From the NCBI GenBank assembly GCA_025765615.1, contig JAIVFJ010000124.1, positions 124,001-188,000 on the forward strand: DNA of 64,000 nt, given 5' to 3'. The notes under the pieces are model-generated. The model was given only the letters and a program-made list of their open reading frames with translations. It searched no databases and had not been told where the DNA came from. The stretch is from Zopfochytrium polystomum. Lineage: Eukaryota; Chytridiomycota; Chytridiomycetes; Chytridiales; Chytridiaceae. Below, in pieces: positions 1 to 8,479 of this stretch. Numbering within the stretch: the first letter of the stretch is position 1; each line of letters opens with the position of its first letter. Made by a program: the position numbers and the translations under genes.

Positions 1-2
1 GC

Positions 3-590
3 GGTAAGCGGCGAAAGCTTGGTGCAGACGAAGAATTCGGTGGCAAGGGCCTCCAAAAGCGGAAGCAGTATCGTGGAGAGGCGTCAAAGGACGAGCACGG
101 CGGGTTCGACTTGGTCTTCGACCACGGCGGTGACTTGGATCGCGAGAAGAAGCGGGCAAAGAGAGGCGGGGATGACGAGAATAGGAGACTGCCCGTGGGT
201 CCGCCTACTGACGAGCGGGAAGGTGGCGGTGGTGGATCTTCACGGGGGCGCGACGAGGAACGCCGGGGCGCTATACGGACATCCCATCCCTCCGCACGGC
301 ATGAAGACAGCGTCTCGGAGAGAAAAGGGAGGGACCGGCGGGACGAAGCCGAGCAGCGGCTGCGGAGGGAAGACCGTGACGGCGGCGGGACCGGTCGGGA
401 GCGAGAGTCGACGCATGGCAGGGACAGAGACAGGCACAGGGATGTTGACAGGGACAAAGAGCGGGATCGTGACCGGGAACGCGAGCTCGACCGCCAGCGG
501 GACCGCAACCGGGAACGAGAGCGCGACCGCGACCGCGATACTACTCGGGACGCGCGCCGCGGGGGCGACCACCAAGAGAGGCGGAGGTAA
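3..590 (+). CDS. RD/RE-rich protein, C-terminal part (gene enters from the left edge)
   Basis: An open frame runs from the window edge to a stop at 588-590, so only the C-terminal ~195 residues are visible. The start is basic (KRRKL, then QKRKQYR). The rest becomes a low-complexity tail of alternating Arg with Asp or Glu (repeated RDRDRE-type stretches) plus a short Gly run. Such tails are common in splicing and RNA-processing proteins (PRP38/SR-like), where they mediate protein contacts in nuclear speckles. That role is inferred from composition only, since no folded domain is inside the window. Antisense and other-frame ORFs here are shadows of the repetitive codons. Confidence 0.55.
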   Translation, partial: GKRRKLGADEEFGGKGLQKRKQYRGEASKDEHGGFDLVFDHGGDLDREKKRAKRGGDDENRRLPVGPPTDEREGGGGGSSRGRDEERRGAIRTSHPSARHEDSVSERKGRDRRDEAEQRLRREDRDGGGTGRERESTHGRDRDRHRDVDRDKERDRDRERELDRQRDRNRERERDRDRDTTRDARRGGDHQERRR

Positions 591-805
591 TAGGGTCGCC
601 GGTTTTGGTGGTTGTGGTCATGTTGGTGAGTCCTTGACCTCAACCTCTTTCAACCATCCAGCCACGTAGATGGTTGGAAGCTGAATGAAGCAAACGACAA
701 GCAATTGAAATTCATTCTCTGAACTCAGACACGTTGCATAGAGAAGACAGAAGGTCAGGCCCACCAAAAAGCAAGGTAGAAGACAGACAGAGAGACAGAC
801 AGACC

Positions 806-845
<40 letters not shown>

Positions 846-1111
846 CAGAGACAGATAGACAGACAGCAGACCGACAGGCAGCGAGACAGACCTCCGTCGG
901 GCGGCTGAGTTGCCAAAAACAAAAAGACCAAAAGAGGGACGCTCCCAAATTCATCCCAGTCGCCGTCCGCCGTCGCACCACCACTGCCCTGCCGCACCCA
1001 CCACCCGCCCTGCCCTGCCCTGCGACCGTCGTCGATACTTACTGCAAGAACAGACGAATCGAACACGCCGCATCGATCGATCGACCGACATCGTCCCTCG
1101 ATCAATCAATC
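591..1111. other. Spacer / presumed promoter and 5' leader of the SH3 membrane-protein gene
   Basis: No convincing gene. It contains a CAGA-type tetranucleotide repeat at about 779-894 and a pyrimidine-rich stretch just before the ATG at 1112. An open frame through the repeat continues into the downstream gene from 734, but its repetitive Arg/Gln/Thr/Asp content argues that it is leader sequence rather than protein. Confidence 0.5.
779..894. repeat. (CAGA)n microsatellite
   Basis: Near-perfect tetranucleotide repeat of CAGA with occasional GAGA interruptions, about 220 bp upstream of the ATG of the SH3 membrane-protein gene. Its reverse complement type (TCTG)n recurs upstream of the multicopper oxidase gene. 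Confidence 0.9.
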
Positions 1112-3627
1112 ATGCCGTCTCCCCCCCCCGCCGCCGCCGCCGCGGTGGCTGGGACTGGGACTCACGCGGCCCCAACCTCTCTGCCCCTATTCTCAGAGTG
1201 TCTGCCCATCGCGTCGACCGTCTCGTGCACCCCTTACACGTCCCGCTTCTACATCAATTCTACTGCGCTCTCCTCCCGCTACGCCTCCATCCTCCCATTC
1301 TTTGCCCAATCTTCGCTAGCTGACTCAGGATCGGACACCGACACAAACTCAGCAGCTCCGCCGATCCTCACCGCTGCCGTGTGGGACCAGATCGTATCGG
1401 GTGTGACCAATCCCGCCGATCCAGTCGCTCGGTACTTTGCCATCGCATCCGCCACAGACGCAAGCGGATTCGGGCTGCTCAGCATCGATCCGTGCATGTC
1501 CGCATTCGCATCGTCCACTTTGGAGATGAGTCGGCGGTCACCCTCCTTCGGTGTCGCAAACCACCACATGGGCGATGGGACGAGCGACGGGTCCCCGGGT
1601 TACTGGGGCGCTGCAGCGCCAGCCGCGGGCGGCGAAAACGGCGGTGGAAGCGGAGATGGCCAGAGTGGCGGTGGACCAATGTTTCAGAGGAGCGTCGTGT
1701 GCGGGCACGACTTGTTTGTCGCCAGCGCAGGGTGCAACTCGGCCGATGCGAGACACGCACTGGAGGCCGCCGTGTCTGACCCGCCCACCAAGGCAGTCGG
1801 CGGAAAGGGAGCGGCGTCGTCCTCGCGGAAGAGCAAATCGGCCAAAACTCGGCGAAGCAGAGGCTCGGCAACCCCTGCTGCCGCCAACGGTCCTGTACTG
1901 CCGTTCTGTTCGTCCATGTGCACGATGGTGTCCAACTCGCTGGTCGAGGCCGCCAACGAGAGGGTCGCGGCAGATCCCTCGCTTGCTGAGAACTGTCTTC
2001 ATCGGCGAGACCATCCGGCTACCGGTATGTGCTCCAGTGTTGTCGACGGGATGCGCTCAGTGCTGGAAGGCCTTGGAGAGGACGTGAACTCTGGATACTG
2101 CTCGATGGGTGTCGACGATGATCGAACGTCTTGTGGTATGTTGATCCAAACAAACTTCCCACTATCGTCACTCGCCTAACAGATGAGATTTTTTCAGGGT
2201 ACGCAGCATCATCCGACGCTACGGCCTCCTTTTGCGCATCATCGTTGTCCGACGTGCCAACTGTCAATGACGCTTGCTGCTCCCACGTCACCCTCAGCGG
2301 CTTTCCAAAGCACTCGGATTCCAGCCGGGCAAAATTTCTGGCGAGCTCACCCATGCTCGCCTCCCTCCTCGGCGCGACCAAGGCTGTCAGTCTTCTGGCC
2401 TCGCCACCCACAGCGCATTCCTACGGAGCGGTACTAGTTTCTTATGAATGGGGCTCGGACGAGCCGACAGTGAACGACGACGGCATCGTGGACCTGTCGA
2501 GCACCCTCCTCTACGATGCAACCGACTACTACATGAAGTCAGAGGGCCACGGGCAGTCAAGAAAAGAGTCCAGCACCGCTATGGAGGAAAACGTAGCCGC
2601 AGCGCGAGAGGCACGAAACTCCATGTCGGGCTACCTGGTTTCGTCGTTCTTGCCGCTGTCGTGGCAAAAAGGGCTCGTCGCCCTCGTTGCGGAAAATGGC
2701 ATGGATGAAGCCGTGAATAACGGGGACAGCGACGTTGCCGAAGTCTTGGACGTGAGCGGCGACGACGACGATGGCGCTAAAAAAGCTGGAACGCCTGCAG
2801 GTGGCTCAAAAACTGCGCCAAAGCCGACGAGTGGCGCAGGTGGCGGAGACGATGACGGTGACGACGATGCTGCCAAGCCTTCTGGCGCAACGGGCGGCGG
2901 GGCGGCTGGCAGCAAAGACGACGGAGATGACGGAGACAAGGATGATGAGAAAAACCCGGCAGGGGGTGACTCGGACGGTGATGGCGATGATGACGCGGAG
3001 GGCAGCGGTCCCAAGAAGCCGGCGAAACCTCCAGTCTCAAAGCCAGCGAAACCGCCCGTCTCAAAGCCAGCGGCTGGCGCCCCTCCAAAGTCCGCGGTGA
3101 AGCTTGGGTCGTCTGCTGCAACGCCCAAGTCGAACCCTCCTCCCAGCAGTTCGCTCTCCCCCGGCGCCATTATCGCCATCATTGTCGCCGGCCTGATTGT
3201 CGTGGTTGCGGTTGTGGCTGGGATCGTCACCGCCGTGCGAAACCGCCGCAACAAAAACGGGTACGAGCAGCTTTCGGGGGGCGCCGCGCAGCGCGGAGGC
3301 ACCCACAAGAACGTCGGTCGCCAACCGAGCATCACCAGCCGCCTGAGCGTCAGGGGCCGCGCTCCAAGCGTAAGGGGCCCCCGCTCGCAGGGAACCAGTG
3401 CGCTCCAGGCCCCCTCTCGCAACGACAGCAGCGGCACGCGGGGCTCCAAGATTCGCGAGGTGCACTTTGAGTACGACCCCGTCCAGGACGACGAGCTTTC
3501 GTTGTGGCCGACCGATCTGGTGGAGGTGTCTTTTGAGTTTGGCGACGGATGGGCGACGGGCAAGAACATGCGGACCGGCAAGATTGGCGTGTTCCCGCTG
3601 ACGTGCTTGGACGGAGGTGAAGCCTAG
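1112..3627 (+). CDS. Single-pass membrane protein with C-terminal SH3 domain
   Basis: Two exons are predicted: 1112-2135 and 2198-3627. The intron starts GTATGT and ends TTTTTTCAG, and the joined frame gives ~817 aa. The N-terminal ~650 residues look extracellular. They are Ser/Ala-rich with scattered Cys pairs (PFCSSMC, SEC, CCSH) and then an acidic, Lys/Pro repeat stalk (two copies of AKPPVSKP). A hydrophobic helix follows (AIIAIIVAGLIVVVAVVAGI, near 3166-3228), then a basic stop-transfer RNRRNK. The last ~60 residues form an SH3 fold: VHFEYDPVQDDELSLWPTD, GDGWATGKN, TGKIGVFPLTC. The plan (ectodomain, one TM, cytoplasmic SH3) recalls fungal sensor/adaptor proteins such as Fus1 or Sho1, but it has one TM rather than four. 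No classical signal peptide is obvious. Ligand and pathway are unknown. Confidence 0.82.
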
Positions 3628-3734
3628 GTTTCAGAATTTTGAGCCGTCATCCAGTTGTTTCGTTTGGAGTGTGGCCTTTCTTTTTTGTGCTGGCTGTCAG
3701 TGTCTTGTCATGGCCCGTCTTTGAGACTATACTC

Positions 3735-3935
3735 ACTCTTTTGACCCTGGGACCCAGGCCCAAGAGTGAAGGAAAGCAAATAATAGGCCAAAACTAACTT
3801 TTTTGGGCAAATGTCTAGAAGGTGTTTCACCCCAACTGCTTATCCAGTCCACATAGTACCCCGAACTCATCTGTCTAACAGGGTTCTCCACACAAAGAAT
3901 AGAGGTTCAGAGGGGCAATCCTCCGAGAACCCTGG
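3735..3935 (+). repeat. Dispersed repeat family 1, uninterrupted copy
   Basis: About 200 bp closely matching the reverse complement of 44855-45355. Shared landmarks in order are a TTTGACCCTGGGA block, GAAAGCAAATAATAGGC, AAAACTAAC, a TGTTTCA block, CAGTCCAC/TAGTCCAC, ATCTGTCTAACAGGG and CACAAAGAAT. No protein is encoded. In the other copy an LTR sits in the middle, so this copy shows the empty site. Confidence 0.8.
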
Positions 3936-4149
3936 GGGGCTTTGCCTTGTAGAATCTATTCTCACACACAACCGGAGCGGTTAGTAGCACGGTGGGATGG
4001 ACAGGCCGCGGCCGGCGGTCCCTCACCGCACGGGCGCTGAGGAATCTCGGTCGTTGGCCGGCGACGGGGAACAGTCATCTAGTAGCCGGACGGTGGGACG
4101 AACCGGGAAAACACCCACGACCGCAACATACACACCCTCCGGGCGGCCG

Positions 4150-4290
4150 ACGGGGCCAGGGCGATCCTGGCCAGGTGGCGGGGCACGTGAACTGAGCACC
4201 CCGCACTTGCCGCGGGGGTTGAGGTGCTTTCTGGCCGGACACTTGAGTCCGGATGGACCCCGTGGGGGCCAAGCCTTCGTGACGCCGACC
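4150..4290. other. Cluster of GC-rich hairpins, possible structured RNA
   Basis: Perfect short inverted repeats follow one another: GGCCAGG(4154-4160)/CCTGGCC(4166-4172), CCCCGC(4199-4204)/GCGGGG(4212-4217) with an outer AGCA/TGCT pair (4195-4198, 4225-4228), and CCGGAC(4235-4240)/GTCCGG(4247-4252). The block is GC-rich against AT-rich surroundings. Whether it is transcribed is unknown; it could also be the head of an uncharacterised short interspersed repeat. Confidence 0.35.
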
Positions 4291-4631
4291 CACTTGTGGT
4301 GCAGAATTATCCGACCGGAGGATGAATGAAGTTAGTTTGCAACTCAACCACCATAACCGAGCCATTGCTAAGTTCACTTTTGAACCTGCTGTCCGTGCCG
4401 TCCTCGGCCCGGAGACATGGTCGCTGCATGAAAAGCGGGCTCGGCTTGCGGCGCCCCCCTTGATTTTGGACTGACGGCACTGTTGCCCCACGACGAACAT
4501 CTGGACTCATCCCGCAGGGTCTTGGCGAGCAGAGCTCGGGAAATTGGGGCAGGGGGCAGCGCAACTCATTTGGCCTTGTGGAGTTCTTCCGCTTGGGCAA
4601 ATGATACATCAATTCGTTACAGGATTATAAT

Positions 4632-4680
4632 ATTTATTTATTTTATTTTATTTTATTTTATTTTATTTTATTTTATTTTG
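4632..4680. repeat. (TTTTA)n pentanucleotide repeat
   Basis: About nine tandem TTTTA units with a slightly imperfect 5' end. Confidence 0.9.
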
Positions 4681-4802
4681 GTTCTCCTTCACAGCTGTGG
4701 AGTCCGGGGATGATCTTTTTTGGCTTGTTAAATCTTTCGGGTGCACTGCAAAATCATACTCCATCATTGGTCTCAGAAAACACATGTAAACCCTGTAAGA
4801 GC

Positions 4803-5245
4803 TCACATGCCTAAAGCCCCAGCCATTGAAGCCAAGAGCGGCGAGAAGGCCATCATCGTTTCTGTCTTCCTCAGTCGCATGGCCAGCAAGGATTCAAAGT
4901 CAATACCCCTGCAAGTGCGCACCAGGCCCAACTGGACAGTAGACTCCTCCAACACCGAGCGACTGGGGGACAACAACGATTGCAGGCGATCGAGAGGCAC
5001 TGGATTCCTGATACTGAAATAGTGCATCCTGCGACGCTTTTCAATGGATGCCGACAGTGGGGGCAAACAATCTGCTTATGATGGAACTTGAAAAAGGCGC
5101 GTTCAAGATCGTGGAATTCGACGTTAAAGTGGTGTTGGCGGTAAATTGCCGAGGGTTGTGGGGTGTTGTTGCAATCCATCCAATCTTTTCGCTTGCTGCA
5201 GAGGTGCCAAAGGCACCGAAGCTGCTCTTTCCTCAAGCTGACCAA
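4803..5245 (-). pseudogene. Degraded fragment of an unrecognised protein gene with a CPHC motif
   Basis: Two minus-strand frames look protein-like and join only across a frame change near 5040-5070. The first frame carries a basic/aromatic stretch with VEFHDLERAFFKFHHKQ and then VCPHCRHPLKS. The second continues with EKRRRMHYFSIRNP and ends LLASMAGALGM before a stop at the low-coordinate end. The CPHC pair suggests a small zinc-binding site. A possible acceptor (GGTCAG) lies just upstream of 5245. No family could be named. It could be a decayed gene, a gene with an unusual intron, or part of a mobile-element protein. Confidence 0.25.
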
Positions 5246-5436
5246 AGACAGAACAAGAACAAACCCCCCTCACCTGTGACGAGGGTGCCCTGCAAGGCCT
5301 GCTGTGTGAGATGGAAGTTTCACCAGTGGCGCTACCTTCGGACCTGTGGTTGGCGTTCATTTGTTTACACTTCAACAACAACAAACATGTCATTATCAAG
5401 ACATAAGTCAAGCTTGGAGCATTCTTTGTCGAAGAC

Positions 5437-5962
5437 ATGAGATCTTGTGAACCACCTGAGTTTAATGGGAGCAGTCTGACTGAATGGCTTGAGAAGATGG
5501 AGGAATTCCTAAATTGTGAAGGAGCCACTCTCTCCACTGAAAGAGGAAGGAAAATCCTTGGAAACCTCTCCTCCGCTGTTAGCCACGAGTGGAAAGCCTA
5601 TTGGAGAGCTAAGGGACGACAAGGAGGAAGATGAAGTGGATCCAGTTGAGGATTTGCTTCGTGACAAAGTTGAAAGCCTCATCAAAGAGCAGGACGGTGC
5701 AGTTGAGGATGACGTCGACAAGGAAGACCTTTGACGCATCAAGCACTACCTAGAGCGAATAAGAAACTCCAATCCCATTTGGAGAGGAAAAAGAAAGCCG
5801 AACCTTCAGCACAGGAGATTACTGAAGAAGAAGTTATCTCTTGGCGTCAAAATGAAAGCACTCTCAGGTGACTATGACTCCCTGCTGGATTTTGTTGCCG
5901 ACATTCAAAGGCAACTCGAACATATTCGAAACATCAAGCACAGTGCTCCAAAGCGTAAGGTT
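5437..5962 (+). pseudogene. Gag-like fragment, frameshifted
   Basis: The frame from 5437 reads PPEFNGSSLTEWLEKMEEFL followed by a TERGRKIL stretch and a tryptophan-containing segment. This resembles the N-terminal part of retrotransposon Gag proteins (a 'target, W, L..me.fl...' pattern). It breaks near 5600 and an acidic region continues in another frame to a stop near 5734. A further Lys/Arg-rich and amphipathic stretch lies at 5760-5962. No LTR, RT or integrase is adjacent. Assignment to Gag is tentative and rests on pattern only. Confidence 0.25.
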
Positions 5963-6146
5963 TGAGGCGTTGTTGTTCTCCCTCTTGTTGACGACCTTTG
6001 GTTGGATACCTTTTTGAACTTTTGGGGTAAAAAATTGGGCAACTTTTACAGTATTCTATTCAAGCCATCAACAGACTGTTCTAGCGAAAGAATTGAAAGT
6101 GTTCTTCACAGTTCATCTCTAGGTACTGACTCATTGTGCCAACCAT

Positions 6147-6981
6147 TCACTCTTCGGTCTGTGCTTCCTTGGTGTTTGGTAGACGTATCATATATCTCAG
6201 AACATAGTGGCCCCACTGCTTGTCTGGTGGTGGTGGAGGTGCCGGGGCATAAGCGTCGAGGTCGACATCGAGCTCTCGCACCACCTTGAAACCCATCTTC
6301 TTGTACACGGGGTATGCCATCTCCGAAGAGTGCACCCAGCAGAACACCCCCGCCTCGTCTGCAAGGTCCGTGCCCCACTTCATGAGGGCTGTCCCGGCTC
6401 CTCGCTGTTGCCAGGCCGGAGAAAACAACGAAGGAGACGACAAACAAGCACCGGGTGCCCTCCGGCATGATCTCCTTCATCCACGCGGAGAAGTCGTCGC
6501 CTGTCATTGCCTCCAGCCGCTTGATGCGGTCGTCGTCCTCTGGGGTGGTGGCTGGAGCAGCTTCGGCGGCGTTGCGGTCGTCCTTCTTTTCCGCCGCGCT
6601 GGCTCGGTCGCCTTGCCCGGCAGCCTCCTCCGCGTCGTCCCGCTGGTCACGCCACTTCACGTCCTCCGACTGGTCCTGGGCGACGTCGTCGCCGACGACG
6701 TCCGAGGGGGTAAGAGGAGGCTTCTCGAGCCCACGAAAGGCCCAGCAGCTCCAGCCCATGATCTCGCCGGACAGGTCGTCGACGGCCTTGAGCACCACGC
6801 ACGACTTTGCGGCCAGGTAGTGGTGGATGCCGTCCAGTGCCATTGCGTGCATGTCGTAGCCGTTCTTTCCCAGAGCCTTCATCTGCGTCTGGCGGTCTTG
6901 GAGGAATGCGTCGCCGCTGATGCGCGCAAGGATGGGCACGTCGGCGGGCGTCGCTCGGAGAACGGAGACGGTCATTCTCAT
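6147..6981 (-). CDS. GNAT-family N-acetyltransferase, apparent frameshift
   Basis: Start ATG is at 6981 and reads MRMTVSVLRATPADVPILAR, a typical GNAT opening, followed by a substrate-side region (DDLSGEIMGWSCW) and a long acidic/Ala insert. The acetyl-CoA loop, QQRGAGTALMKWG (Q/R-x-x-G-x-G/A), and the C-terminal strand region (VHSSEMAYPVYKKMGFKVVREL) lie in another frame, which ends at 6147. The two halves join near 6430-6445. No GT-AG intron there preserves both the beta-4 strand and the loop, so the simplest reading is a 1-base indel, either a sequencing error or a young pseudogene. If intact it would be ~275 aa and acetylate an unknown small-molecule or protein amine. Protein-level similarity is to generic fungal GNATs. 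Confidence 0.6.
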
Positions 6982-7292
6982 TCAATTGGAAGGAGCTGGA
7001 TGGTGTTGTGCTTTTTTGGAGTCTTTTATTTTTTTTTTTTATATTTACTCTTTTTTTTGTTTTTGTTTTTGTTTTTGTTTTTGGGTTGGGTTGAGGGGGA
7101 AGAGTCACCTAGCGCAGCCGAGGACGCAGCCTCCTCCTCGTCCGTCCGTCCGTCCGTCTGTCTCCCAAAGGAGACAAAGGAGAGAACCCAAACAAACAAC
7201 AACGGACCTGTGCCCGCCAAAGGTGCAACAGCGGCAAATGTATTACATAAGCTAACACCAGAAGGAAGATAGATACTTGATGGTGCGTCATA

Positions 7293-7382
<90 letters not shown>

Positions 7383-8479
7383 CACACACCTGTTCTTACT
7401 CGTTTTGCCGCGCGCGTCTCTGGGCCGGAGGGCGCGGCTGTGACTACGGCCGGCGTTGGGGGAGGGGGAGGAAGGGCGAGGGCGGGGGAGCTGGGACACA
7501 TGCAGTTGGATCTGAGCAGTCAGGCGGAGCGCGAGGGTCGACGGGGCTCGGTTGGACTTCGTGGCTCACCCATCAAAGCGTCTGCATCCGGCTGGCTGCG
7601 CTTGCGGGACCAAGAGACGGCCCGTCACCCTTGCTGTGAGTTGCGCGAGTCATGTCTGAGCTGCGTTGGTTCTCCGCAGTCATGTAGGGACGCGGGGGCA
7701 ACGCCGCGGAGTTTTGAATTCTCTTGTTCTGCAGCCAGAGGCGAGCGGGCTGTCCGCTTTTCCCCCTCCCCTTGCCCGAAGCAAAAAGACCGCCACCCAC
7801 AGGCCCCACTGATCCATTGGCCATCAGACTGGCCTACGGCGGACTCGGTCTAAACTTCATTTGAGCCAGTGTCCGGTTTTTGGAGGCCAGCGCGCAGGCT
7901 CGTGAGTTCCCTCGGACTTGTGTGGGGGTTGCACTCAGGCGCGTTAGGGGTAAAAACAACAACGGCCAGAAAAAAAAAAAAAAAAAAAAAAAAAAGAAGG
8001 AACGGACACGATTAAACAGACTCTAGAGTGACTGTTGCCCGGGCTGATATTTTAAAAAAAAGAGAGAGGCCCGGTAAACACGCTCCCAGCCGGCGGGGTT
8101 TGGAAAATGTGTGCAGTGCTGAATTGGATAGGTAGGTGGGAAGGCAAGGTGCGTGGGCGGCGGGCAGGTTTTGACTGTTGCCAGCACACGAAATCGGGTC
8201 GGTCACCAACAAAAGAAAAAAAAAACGGCGACTCAAGGGGGATGCAACAGAAAAAAACCAGTGAAGAAAAAAAGGATGTGAGGCTCCTAAAAACGCGCGA
8301 AAGGAAAGCACAAAAATACTCCAGTTTTTGTGGATGAGCAGAGAAGAATAAAAGAGAGAAAAAAAAGAGAGTCGTATGGACACTGCACGTTCACATGCGT
8401 GGCCCGCGTAAACGAAGAAGAAGTAAAAAAAAAAAAAAAAAAAAAAAAAGCCCTTCGTTTACGGATAAGAAAACTTTCG
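6982..8479. other. Spacer with (CT)n and homopolymer tracts
   Basis: No gene supported. It contains T-rich and TTTTTG repeats (about 7025-7085), a long (TC)n tract (7291-7380), an A25-type tract (7969-7995) and another A tract (8425-8449). ORFs made of Leu-Ser or Glu-Arg repeats come directly from the (TC)n tract. Confidence 0.6.
7291..7380. repeat. (TC)n microsatellite
   Basis: About 45 uninterrupted TC units, 310 bp upstream of the acetyltransferase start on the minus strand. Confidence 0.95.

Larger units (their letters stand above)
3628..4802. other. Gene-free, repeat-rich spacer
   Basis: No gene seen. It holds a dispersed repeat copy (about 3735-3935), a GC-rich block with several hairpins (4150-4290) and a TTTTA pentanucleotide repeat (4632-4680). 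ORFs in 3992-4329 lack recognisable features. Confidence 0.6.

Noticed and set aside
734..1111. Upstream in-frame extension of the SH3 membrane-protein gene.
   Set aside because: It consists of (CAGA)n translation and polar low-complexity sequence. The ATG at 1112 follows a typical pyrimidine-rich leader.
6286..7272. 328-codon plus-strand ORF over the acetyltransferase.
   Set aside because: Antisense shadow of the GNAT coding region ending in T-rich spacer.
7026..7501. ORFs of alternating Glu-Arg or Leu-Ser.
   Set aside because: Direct translation of the (TC)n tract. The same applies to ORFs at 11479-12172, 23204-23685 and 27657-28063.
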